The notes under the pieces: generated by a model
What the model saw: only the letters and a program-made list of their open reading frames with translations
The model's database searches: none
What the model was told of the DNA's origin: nothing
Made by a program: the position numbers and the translations under genes
Shown: one piece after another, positions 13,001 to 24,600 of the stretch
How positions within the stretch are numbered: position 1 is the first letter of the stretch
Layout: the number at the start of each line of letters is the position of its first letter
Assembly: GCA_014526335.1 (NCBI GenBank)
Contig: JACTAT010000061.1
Span: 3,095,553-3,159,552 of the forward strand
From: Chrysaora quinquecirrha
Lineage: Eukaryota; Cnidaria; Scyphozoa; Semaeostomeae; Pelagiidae
Direction of reading: 5' to 3'
DNA length: 64,000 bases

Positions 13001-16000
13001 ATTCATGGGAAATAATCAAGAGAAAATCCAAGCAACGAATTCAAGTGCATGAATTAGCTGCAGAAACAATGAAACAAGCAGTAAGATGCAGTTATTTTCA
13101 AATCAACATTTAGAAAACTCAAATCTAACTCCACAGCGTTCACATTGACTATTTTACTGAAACAAGAGATCCAGTTTTAATCCTTAATCACTTGCAAATA
13201 ATCAAGGCTATGTCTATCTTTTTGGCTTGGCAGTCACGTAATTTTATGCAATGTTATATACTTAAGTAGCATCGTTTCCATCATGTGCTCTACTGTCCAC
13301 ACAAGATGCCTTTCAAACCAAATCCTCAATTGAGTTAGACTGTGTAGCGGTTTGGACACATTATTCGCCTGGGAAAGGCAAGATACAGCTTACATCACGA
13401 GCAAACCCATCTATCTGACCGACGCATAATACATTATCTGACATATGATGCAGAGTCCAAAAAAAGCATTCAACAATTCAGCCCAGACAAAATTACGCCT
13501 GGCTGCCTCACATAACAATGAAAAATAGGCCTTTCTTGGGTATGGAATGAGATTCTCTTTCGTTCTTATTGACCATCCTCCAGTCAATGATCGAAACGTT
13601 TTCCTGGTGTGAATGATGCTCATTTACTCTGAATACCATCTTCTTGCAGGGTATTTCCATAACAGTGACGTCATTCACAGACTTCATTGCTTTTGTCATT
13701 GGTGCAACAACGGTACGCTGCTTAAAATTCAAGTTTTTTCTCATTTTACTTTCAGAAACATAGTTGCCAATTAATTTGTGTTCTCCTACCAGAGCCGAAT
13801 ACTTGATTGATTAAATGCTCCAATTTTTCCAGATATTACCAGCTTTGCGATCTTTCTGCATTTATTGCGGATTTGGTGAGAGAAATCACTTTTATTTTCA
13901 TCAATATCTATCTGCTTCTTGCCTCTAAATAGTGAATTGATCTATTAATATACTAAAATCAATATAGGAATATCTTACTACCCAATATTCATAAGGGTAA
14001 CCTTCCCTCCAATTAATCGTTACCTCTCTTTAATTATCAGGTAGTTTATTGCTCGCCGTTGGTGTTCATGCACCCATTAGGACCTCTCGCATGCCCTATC
14101 TACAATCCCCATGTCTTTTTCTAACAAAAGTAGTCCCTCTAAAATAAACCTGTTTCTCTCTAATTGAAACCTACCCATCTGTTCACCCATTTCATTCCAT
14201 ATATCCGAGAGGTATTTATACTGCTGAACATAGTATAGCAAATATTTAGATGAGTTGTTCTCTTGTAGCAATACTGGCTTTGTATGTCTTCTCCTGCACG
14301 ATTTTCCTGGCATGTCTGTGTTTGGATACAATAAGGTACCACAGATTACCGATTCTTGTATATAGATGCCATTGATAAGTTCAAATAAGTGCGAAACGCA
14401 TCTAGCATTAGGGGAGGGGTGCCTGGTGAGAGTTCTTGAGAAGAGCTTTGCTGTGATGCATATAATACCTCTAGAAGGTGGAAGCCTTTCATGTATAACT
14501 TAATGAATGAAAGATGATATTGAAAAAGAGGAGAAGTTAAAGAGAAGATACCAAATTTGATGGGACTTCATCCTAGCTAGTTAGAAAGTCTATCGCATAA
14601 GCCATTTAGTTGATTACATTGTTAAGAATATAACTGCATGGACATTCCTCATACTAACTTTCTTCATTCAAGGTATTTATCTAATGCCATTTTAGATGCA
14701 GAAATACATTGCTTATGACTCGTTATTTATTACTATTATATCGTTACTTCTTATAGAGAACGAAATCGAAAAGATGCATGTTTTTGTTGCATAAAACTCA
14801 ACGACAACTACGCTGGATCAAAATGCTCTGAAAACGAAAGCTACTTGCAAAGAATCTTCACTTTAATTGGCGAAAGAATACTTGTTTCTAAATGGATCAG
14901 CGTAAGTACAGTTAGTTATACCTAATTGCAATTTAGCACCAGAATAAATGACACGAATAAAATCCATCTATTTTGTTACTTTTGTTAGGTTGGTGTCTTG
15001 GTCTTCACAGCAATGCTTTTTGCTATAAGCTGTTTTGCTGTGTCAAAATTAAAGCAAGAATATCGATTTGAATGGTGGCTGCCAGTTGATTCATCGCCTA
15101 GAAAATACTTAGCTGTAAAAGCGAAGGTATATTGAGTACAAATATTATTTTCTTATTACATGTGTAACTATTCTGTACATTTCGAGCCCTGATAGTTAGC
15201 TACCATTAATATTCATTGAACTATCATTTATTTCTTAGTATTTTCCAGCTGAAGGTCTACAAACAGCAGTATATATAAGTAAGTAACAAACTTCATTCAC
15301 TTGCAAGAACCAGCTACCGACTGCTAATCGGCGATTTTTGGGACTAATTCATTCCAAATGACCTATCAACATAAGCGCTCGCAGTTAGTTAGCAACTTCC
15401 ATTTTGACAGCAAGGTGGCGCACAGTTCTAGAAAGTTGAGCAGTTGGGCAATTTCTGCTTCTGCGATTGGTTTATAACTGATTCCCGTTAGTCGTATTGT
15501 TTTATCCATTGACTTATACAATAGGCTATTGTCTTATCCATTGCCTTATACAATAGGCTAATGTTTAATCAATTGTCCTATTCAGTAAGCTATTGTTTTA
15601 TCCATTGTCTTAATCAAATATTCAGCCTGAAGTTTGTCATATGTCTGTTTCCTACTTGCCGGGAACTGTAATGTATCCATAAGCCTTTCCTGTAAGCTAT
15701 ACGCAGTATTAGCTGTTATTGTAAGTATTTATTATTGTGTATCGTTTTATTGAAGCTGATATAAACTACTACAAAGAGCAAGAGAAGCTGAAACAGTTGT
15801 GTAGAAATATGAAAAATGGAAAATACATTGTTACGTCATCTGTGCTGTGTTGGTATCCATCATTAATCAAATGGACTGAAACGTTAAAGAAGACAAAATC
15901 ATATCTGAATTCAGGTAATTGATTTCAAGAAACTATATTATCGTTTTATTTGATAACATATTTAACGTCAATTAAGCAGGACAGGACACTGCATTTCTTC

Positions 16001-19000
16001 GATTAAGAGCCCAGGGCGCTTAAAAATCCACCTCAAAGAGGAGTAATTATTTGAAAATTTATGAGTAGACAAACGCACTGATAAAAGCTAAGTTCTGCAG
16101 GAACTGGCAAAAGGTGTCCCTTGATATCTGCCCCATTCGGAGTGTGCACTTGCACATACACATCAAAGGAGTGTCTGGGACCAATCTGGTGGCCAGCAAT
16201 CCAAAAAGGAGACACTTATTTGAGGAAATATAGTAACAAATACTTAAGGATAGCGAAAAGAGCGCACACATCCTATGTCGTACTGAAAACCCCTTTTTGC
16301 CTGACACTCCTCAAAGTATAAACTTCAGAAACAGGAGAACTATCGACTTAGGTGGAACATACATACACTATACCCAGATGCATTGCTATCCTGAAGCTCT
16401 ATACAACTCGGACTATTTAACTACATATGAAAATGAAAATTACTTAAACTACTAAACAGCTAATAAATTTGAGATCTTCAGTTCAGACATCTCCTGATTC
16501 CGAAATTACAGTTAAGTCGCTAAACCCACTTGCCTATCTCAGCCTATTGTTTTCCCCTAAATACCCCAGTTGTTTTCCAGTTGTTCTTAAGAACAATCAG
16601 GGCTTGAGTTTCTTATAGAGTGGTTTCTTAAAAGTGGAACTTTCTGTAAAGCTCGAAATCCACTGACTGTTGAATATAAACAATTTCATTTTGCCTTTTA
16701 GAGAAGAGGTTTGCCAACGAGTCAGAATTCAACGCAGCTTTACATCAATTTATTTCATCAAAACATGGGAGATTCTTTTCAACTGATCTGCTGTTTTCAA
16801 ATGAATCAGGAAAACGACGAATAACGGTTCGTATTCTAATGTTATATGTTTTGCTGCTGCAAGCAAGCCATTTTCTACAGTAAAAAGGTCACACATAAGA
16901 ACCTTCATCTATTATTATGTGGGACCTACAGCCTAGAATTGTATACTTTATGCAAAGTAAATAACAACGACGTTAGCCTGATATCCAAAGAGGTTCTCAT
17001 GTAAGGGGAATCGACTCACTCACTGGGGTTTGAATTCAAGTTGTGCTTTTGTTCACCTCTTTCACGGACTCCAAAACATTGCATTCAGAGAGCATCGAGA
17101 ACTGGGGGTTGCATAAGTTTCAAAACCTTGAACCATGCTTTATTTTCCCTTGCAATTGCTCTACATCCTCTTTTAAGAACCTCCATCCTAATTACTGCAT
17201 ACATCCCATGACATAAGTACCTAAACATGCTGTATTTGGAGACTTAAGTTCTTATATGCAGGTTTGTACTGTAGGTTATGACTAGACTCGCTACACAAGT
17301 CTCTGTTATGCTCCTTAGAGCTGATAGGTCGCTAATAACAGAGCTAATAACTTCTCCCTGAGCTGTCCTGAACAACAACTACATCAAATTAAAGCAAGGG
17401 GGACTGGTGTAGCCAGTCTAGGTTATGTCCGGCGATTTTCATCTTTCTCATCTTCCCTCCCATTTTGTAGGCGTCTCGTTATCGTGCGATTCACATCGAT
17501 GTCCACAGTTCTCAAGACGAGGTTAATGCCATGGATGAAATCAAAGCAATCGCGAAAAATACTGATTTCAAAACTGGAAGAGCATTTGCATTCTCAAAAG
17601 AATATTTATATTTATTATGGGAAACTAACAAGGTTTGGTATTGATCACCCTTTACCAGTTTCATCCAGTATTGATATATATTTACTTAACATGGCAGAAA
17701 CTATAATTTGTTTATATCTTCTTATTTCAGATTATCAAGAATGAATTATTCCGCAATCTTGTTTTAGCCTCGGCTGCAGTATTTCTGGTTACCCTGTTTC
17801 TAGTGGCTAATTTATGGATGTCGATTATGATATTTGCTTGTGTCGTTCTTTCATTGGTAAGTTGAAGCATTCATAGTATGGTCATCTCAATAGGTTACTG
17901 CATCTTAGCTTAAAATCAGCTGATGACATCATTTTGCAAAGTACATTGCCAAGATGACCAGCGTATCGCATCCTTCTCAGTCTACAATAGCAGAGAGCTG
18001 TTATCCTGTTCTCCAGTCATCAGAACTCGAAAAATACGTTATCAAGGGGCCAGATGCAGGAATGGACAAAGATATATATAGCAAGTCCCTGTCGAGTGTA
18101 GATTATTGACGGAACCCAATCCATTCTATTCAATTTCACTGCTTCAATTCTTGAATAAGTCGAGCCTTGAAGATCTACCCACAATTCACATGATGGATAG
18201 GGATTGGGATAGAGATGGATAGGTCTAAGATGCACATACGCTGATATTAAGTCCTTGAAGCTTCTCCTTTATGTTCATAACACGATGACTTCTCACAACA
18301 AAATGAACCAAAACTTAGTGGCCTTTTTTTTCTGTTACTCATTGTCTTAACAGGACCTTAGTTCGAAGCTAGCACCTTCTAATCAACTAAGCTCAACATC
18401 CATAGTATGCATCCTAATCATTTCTCATTTGATTTCACAGACAAACGTTGCTGGATTTATGTATTTCTGGGGTTTAACGATTGAAACTGTCACATCAGTT
18501 TGCCTCATACTATCCATTGGTCTCTGCATCGATTATTCTGCACATATTGGTCACGCATTCATGACATCAACGAAATCAAATCGCCATGGTTAGTGTTTGA
18601 TTCATTCTGTCCCTTATATCAGTCTTTCTCTAGAATTATCCTGTTACTGAATGAATGCCAAGTTTAGAGCAAAAACGGAGGTGGATTTTTTTGGTCGATA
18701 GACCCCAAGTTCACTTCTTTCATGATCTATATTCAAATGTTTCGGCTGAGAGGATCAGGATACCCTTGGATTATCACGATTCAGAGAAGTTCCAGCTCTG
18801 GTTTCCAACAAATATGCCACAAAATTGCATTCAATATATTTCGTCTCAAATAAGTCAGTTCTGGTGATTAATCTGTGTGTTTGTAACGCTATAGGTTTAA
18901 GGTTGTAACTCTTTAAATACGAGTAAAGGGCAGTCAGAAGAACCACTTCTCTTTATTTAGGTAATAACCTTACACGTCGGTTGGCACGATCCTTAACTCT

Positions 19001-20348
19001 GAACTACAAAGGACTACCCTTTATCCTTCCCTTATTCATGATTATTGGTCACTGCAAAGGCAGGATTTATGATTTCAAATCTTAAATCATCATCTGCCAT
19101 TGTCAACGTCTTCATCATTAAAGTGATGCAAAGTCTTGCCTATCCAGAGTGAAAACTTTCAAGCTAGACCAAACAAAAGCTATTTCGATACAATGATATG
19201 AATAGGATTATGAATAACGATACATAATAATTTTGGTTCATATTTCAGCACGTTCTGCAGAGGCATTGATTAAAATAGGTCCTGCAGTATTCAATGGTGG
19301 AGTGAGCACTTGTTTGGCATTTTTGTTTTTGGCATTCTCCAATTCTTATGGATTCAAGACATTTTTCAAGGTATTCATCATACGTTTTAACCATATATGT
19401 GTTTCGATACAATTTCATATTCATCTGCTAAGTACAACTTATCTTTTGTGATAAGAATTACGAGCGATTGATATAGCTACGACTCTTAGACAGCCGTCTT
19501 GACCTAGCACGTGACCTTGCAGGCAATCTACCACGTGACCTACCACGTGACCAGGTAACTCAGTCGGTAGACTAGTAGCATACACAGCTAGACATCACAG
19601 GTTCAAGACCTGCCCAGGTCGTATCAATTCTCAACACCATCTCTACATTGTTTCTCTGTTTTAAATCCTGTCATCCAAAAATGCTGCTGTAACATATCTC
19701 ATTATGTTCCTTTGTTTTATACTAACGCACAGTCAGTCTAAACCATTGGTTTAAACAGTTATCAATTTTGCTGACTTTACACATCCTCAAATATCGGAAC
19801 CTAATATTGTCAGTTTCAGCATATATATAAATATATACAAATGTACCTGTTTTATATTCTCTTTAGGTGTTCTTCCTCGTTGTCGTATTTGGCTTGTTCC
19901 ATGGCCTCGTCTTCTTTCCTGTTCTACTCGGTCTGATTGGTCCAGATCCGTACCACGTGACTGATGACGTAAAACCTCCTGTCCAATCAGAAAAGGATGA
20001 AATGGTCAAGGAAAACAAAACCAACGGTTTGAGTTTTCATTATGTTTTAACTTAAATATTCAATTCTGTGTGTCATTCCTTGTTTTCATTAAAACAAGAG
20101 AAACAATTTCTAATATCGTTAAAAGAACAGTGCCTTTAGCTCATCAATTTTAGGTAATAACAAAATGGTTCTGTCAACAACTTCCAGACCTAGAGTTATA
20201 TATATATATATATACAATTTATGGGAAATAATTTATATGCAATACATTATTACAATGAATACATTATTACAATGTTCATCTTTTAGATGGTCCAGACGAC
20301 AAGTTATTGCAAAGTCAAGATGAGTCTGCCAGGGAAACAATTCTTTAA
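7012..20348 (+). CDS. Patched domain-containing (PTCHD-type, RND superfamily) membrane protein
   Basis: About 23 exons: 7012-7157, 9053-9299, 9917-9990, 10092-10211, 10768-10912, 11404-11500, 11936-12056, 12391-12514, 12968-13080, 13650-13712, 13833-13875, one unresolved, 14757-14901, 14989-15126, 15239-15278, 15756-15914, 16702-16826, 17471-17632, 17731-17856, 18441-18588, 19249-19370, 19867-20026, 20287-20348. Roughly 900 residues. Order: short N-tail, first membrane segment after HPWKVIF, large extracellular loop, sterol-sensing-type block with GIGVDDAF and ILPALRSFC, second loop (WWLPVDSS, CWYPSLIKW), second RND block with LCIDYSAHIGHAF, last helix FFLVVVFGLFHGLVFFP. The paired Asp motifs typical of proton-coupled RND proteins are present. 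Substrate is unknown. Exon 1 is placed by alignment of FLRIGCIIGLHP and is tentative. Two flaws: a one-base phase mismatch between exons 6 and 7, and a missing short exon between 13876 and 14756. Confidence 0.8.
8105..8760. repeat. Minisatellite, 20-bp unit with higher-order pattern
   Basis: In the first intron of the patched-related gene. Units of the form AAAGAGTTACAAACAGTAAC (20 bp) alternate with TATAAA, TTGCAA and an 18-bp variant. Up to about 8420 the variants follow a repeating order of about 78 bp, which is a higher-order repeat. After 8450 the units decay. Confidence 0.85.
9362..9640 (+). mobile_element. SINE-like element, family S2 (tRNA-like head)
   Basis: The head contains a B-box-like GGGGTCGAGTCCC near 9460. 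The tail near 9575-9635 carries GGTAAATGAGTACCCAGGATAT followed by AGAATATCAGTCTGGGGG, which recurs inverted near 26975, 32905 and 62615. Lies in intron 2 of the patched-related gene. Confidence 0.55.
10255..10735. repeat. AAAT/AAAC-rich simple repeat
   Basis: Imperfect AAATAAATAAAC and TTAATTAA tract filling most of one intron of the patched-related gene. Confidence 0.8.
12105..12310. mobile_element. MITE-like inverted-repeat element, family D
   Basis: The left end is GGCCGGCAAAACTGAGAGAC followed by ATGTCGCGCGCG. The right end, near 12290-12315, is its diverged inverse (CGCGTGCGACATGGCTCC then TTGTTTAGCCATG). Related copies lie at 30530 and 50878-51568. Confidence 0.6.
12530..12860. repeat. 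Diverged direct duplication in intron
   Basis: Sequence near 12580-12660 (ACTGCTTTCTGCTAAGCACT then TGCACCAGTTAA) recurs near 12765-12845 (ACTGCTCTGCTTAGCACATG then CACCAGTAAA). Offset is about 185 bp with many substitutions. Confidence 0.5.
15495..15622. repeat. 32-bp tandem repeat, four copies
   Basis: Unit begins ATTGTTTTATCCATTGACTT and ends ATACAATAGGCT; four adjacent copies of increasing divergence in an intron of the patched-related gene. Confidence 0.75.
19490..19640 (+). mobile_element. tRNA-like sequence, probably SINE head
   Basis: ACTCAGTCGGTAGACT resembles a D-arm/A-box, and CACAGGTTCAAGACCTG resembles a T-arm/B-box. Possible acceptor stem GACCAGG/CCAGGTC pairs at 6 of 7 positions. 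It is preceded by a small CACGTGACC repeat. The anticodon arm is not convincing, so a functional tRNA is unlikely. Confidence 0.4.
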
Positions 20349-20399
20349 CTTAGGCCAATAACTAACTTAGAAACATCCTTTAAAAAACATTATTACTCT

Positions 20400-20405
20400 T
20401 TTATT
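20400..20405 (-). promoter_or_regulatory. Poly(A) signal candidate for ACTR8
   Basis: AATAAA on the minus strand, about 110 bp past the ACTR8 stop and within the likely 3' UTR of the patched-related gene. Confidence 0.45.
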
Positions 20406-20505
20406 TTAAATTTTTTTAACCTGTATATTTTAAAATGTAAGGTGCTACGATTTCCTCCAAAAAGTTGCGATTGCGTAAAGAAGAAGGAAGTAAGACTGAT
20501 CAACA

Positions 20506-20511
20506 AATAAA
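20506..20511 (+). promoter_or_regulatory. Poly(A) signal candidate for the patched-related gene
   Basis: AATAAA on the plus strand, about 160 bp past the patched-related stop and touching the ACTR8 stop codon region. Confidence 0.45.
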
Positions 20512-20513
20512 TA

Positions 20514-21639
20514 TCAAGATACTTGCCTATTGCTTATCGAGATTGACCACTGAAAGGCGCATTTCTCTCTCAAAATTCGAGAACGATACGCGTTGAATTC
20601 GTATTTTGATATCCAAAGTTCCTGGGCACTGTCTAAAATGCTTAATACAGCTCCACCTTTCCAACAAATTGTACGAGGATCTATATCCTACAAGAAGAAA
20701 AATTCTCTTAGCACAGTGTCAACATAGTTGTCCAACAACTCTTGTGATACAGTAAGAACAAATGTATGTATAAATCATTGTTTGCAGCGAAGGAAGGCTC
20801 CTATTTTAAGCACCCAGCCACTGACCTTTACATTAGCAAACGATGAAATAAATGTTTCAGTAGGTGATGACGTACTTAACATCTCAAACTTGCGTCTTTA
20901 ACGTTAAAATTTTTGTGTTCTAATATCATCCTTTCTTATCTGGTAGATTTCTCTCTTCTATGTCACCATTTCACCAAGCCCCTCTGCATTACACACTTCT
21001 AAGAGACTACCTCAAAGCTCCCCCAGAAATTAATAAGGCTTAACAGAACTTTAAACGGTAATAGAAAGAAAAACTGAATATAAAAACCTTTGGTCTGGTT
21101 ATGACTTCCATCTGATCTCTCATAAATTGAAAATTAGCTGGCAATTGTGCCTGAAGTCTTCGTAATAAGAAATTTTCCGTTCCTTTGAACATCAATCCAC
21201 CACCAACTACCAATATTGAGCTGTACATCTTTCTTTTTGTATCAGAATTTCCTGAGGGAAAACATGAGGAATACCAATTAAAATCAGCTGTGAATGGTTG
21301 AAGAGTTTTCCATGAGAGCAACTGAAGGTGAAGTAGTTGATGATGATGATGATGATGATAATGACGATAAATATTATTATGATGATGATGATAATGATTG
21401 TGATGGCAATGGAAAATGACAATGGAGACGATTGTGATGATCCATGCTGCTCATGATGATGATGATGATGATGATGATAATGACGATAAATATTATTTTG
21501 ATGATGATGATAATGATTGTGGTGAGGAAAATGGCAATGATGGGGGTGGCTTTGATGATAACATGATGATGATGATGATGATGACGATGATGGCAATGGA
21601 AAATGACAATGGAGATGATTGGGATGATCCATGATGGTC

Positions 21640-21696
<57 letters not shown>

Positions 21697-24600
21697 GTCA
21701 GCAGGGTGATGATCACGTTGATTTTGATGACAGCGATGATGACTTTGATGACGATGATGACTTTGGTGACGATGCTGCTCATGATGATTAAAATGGTAAT
21801 GATTGAGGATTAAGAGAATGATAATGATTATGATAATGATGATGATGGTGATGAAGACAATGAAGATTATGATCAGCACGATGATCACGATGGTGATGAT
21901 CAAGAGGATGATCAAGATGATGATGAGCATGACAATGAAAGTGATGATCTATGAAATAAGCTTACCACAACAATCTATGCTATACAGTATCGCATGATCT
22001 AGGCCAATTCCTTCGTTTTCTATAGGTCCTAATCTTGAGACGTTCTTCATTATCTCACCTTGTTTTGAACTGACTAAAGGTGAGCTGACAACATCAGATT
22101 TGTCGACTGTTTCATTTGAATTTTCCACGTCTATTTTTCCTTTCTTGGTGCTTGGCTCTCGAAATTGTAACTGCATAAGAAATTAAATCTTGCATAATTA
22201 TGGACAATTCCGCGAAATTTGAACAAAAGCTAAAGAAAATAATCTTAAAATATGCACCTCATATCCTTGAGGTATGCATAATGGCTGCCTAACGTAGTTG
22301 GGCAACCCCAGATTTTTCGTATCAATCACTGAAATTTTCCATTAATCAAGCACATTCATGAAGAAACTCCCGCCCTTTCATAGATATAGATACTTTAGAT
22401 AGTTATGGTTATTAATTTAGTAAATAAACAATGATTTAATAAAGGAACGAGAAATTACCTCAAGAAAATATTTATCATCTAATGGATCTTCTGGGTCATG
22501 TTCATGTTGATCAGGATTACAAACAACTAGTTTTTGATCAACAAATCCAAAAAGTTGTGGAACAAAGAAAGCCTAAAGGCAGAAAAAGTACATTATTATA
22601 CTTTTATTTATCAAATACATAACAGGCAGATGGATATGCAGTTAAATTTTAAAATTCTACCAGAATTATTCAGTGATGATTTCTAAAAATATCAAAAAGG
22701 GGGACTCAATCAATGACGTCATAAGAGGGGTGTGTGGTTTCTTATGACCACACCCATATTTGCATGGATGATAACCAGTACTAAAATTACCAAAATGTAT
22801 GTGAAAAGGCAATTAGAAGAGTCATAATAACCATGAAATAGGAAGTGCAAGAGTAAGGGAGGAACAGAAAGCAGGAGTTATCACAAGCAATATAGCCTTC
22901 AAGAATCGACACAACTTGAAAATATGAGAGGAGAGGAAAGAGAAATAACAATTCACGAACACTCCGCATCAAGATCTGTGCAAGTAAAGCATGTTTAGAA
23001 GCTTAAGGGACAACAGGAGGTTTTCAAAACCATGATCAATGCAAACTTAGGAAGACTGCTCGATATCCAATACATTTAACGCTTAATGAATACGTTATAC
23101 TGTGAACTGCACGAAGTAAATAAAGATACTCACAATAGGTGCTTGCAGAGGTTCATCTCCTAATTTCAGCTGGTATAGAAGACCACTTTCCAAAGGACGA
23201 TAAACTTGGAACTCGTGCACATGTCCAACGGGAATTTCCTGCAACAAAGCAACAAGTAACTAAAATGATTATTAAATTGATATAAGTAACGAAATTAACT
23301 TCCATAAACAGTCTAAATCCGCCGTCCTTTGTATCTTTGAAAATTCACTATCAATCATTACAAAAATGCAAGATTGGTTTTAAGGTTCAAGATAGAGATT
23401 GAAGCTGACGTTCTGTGCTACTTACCAAGCTTAAATGACAAAATGTCTCCTTAAGTTCCTGCAGCAAATATGCATCTAGTTTATCATTGATGTCACATTC
23501 TTTGTAAGGAAAGTTTATCTGAAAAACGGAATGATAGATGTAAATGATGTCATTGATATTGAAACTTTTTATTGTACCATCAGCAAGTGATGATTAAATG
23601 ATACTATTGTCATTGAGAGAAAATAGAATTATTGCGTTAAGAAGAAGAGAACAGGATTAAACGTTATTCACAAGAAGCTATTAAGTTTACTAATGTAGAT
23701 TTTTAGATTTTTAGATTTTCTCATTCTTCTTCTCTAATTTCTAGTGCAGCAGTATTGCGGAGTATACTTATTCCTGGAAGAATCATACCCTTTGCAGAAG
23801 CCAGTAGAAACATCTTGTGATGTCACTTCCTCCGTAATTTAGCCTTAACCTGTAAAATAGACGTTAAAAGATATAAGGTACTAGATTTCCTACTTAACAT
23901 AGTAATGCTAAAAGCACGCTTGCATCACTAGACAGGTTGGCGATTGAAAATGCTCTGAAATTTTCTGAGTAAAAGAAGAAAGGCAAGGTGATTGAAAGTA
24001 TCGGAAAGGAATATGTTTAAAACTAGCATGATCTTAACAAAGACGAATTGAAGATTTGGGAAATTCAAAACCTCAAAGGGATATGGTACCGATGGCATTG
24101 CAAGCTTTTTCCTGAAAATTGCACTTCCGGTCATCTCAGAATCCCTTTGCGATATTTTCAACCTTTCCACTGCTACTGGCTGCTTTCCAGACAGCTGGAA
24201 AATAGCCAGAGTAGCACCAATTTTTAAAAGCGGACAACCTGATGACCGATCTAACTACCGACCTATATCTGTCTTGCCAGTTCTCGCTAGGGTTTTCGAA
24301 AAACTTATTTACAACCAATTGTACGATTATTTGGACCTAAACAAACACCTATTTTCAAACCAATCTGGTTTCAGAGCTCTCCACTCGGTTGTCACTTGTC
24401 TTCTTAACAACACAGATGACTGGTATGTGAATATGGACAATGGAAGTTACACTGCCAATATTTTCATTGATCTCAAAAAAGCATTTGATACCGTAGACCA
24501 TGACATCTTACTTGCTAAGCTGAATAAATATGGGGTTGAAAATCTTGAGCTTACATGGTTTACTTCCTATCTAACCAATAGAAAACAGTTCTGCAAAGTA

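Noticed and set aside
19550..19620. Possible tRNA gene
   Set aside because: A- and B-box-like parts and a near acceptor stem are present, but the anticodon arm does not fold convincingly; a SINE head is more likely.
21207..21930. Long Ile/His-rich and Asp-rich frames on both strands
   Set aside because: They are translations of the GAT microsatellite in an ACTR8 intron.
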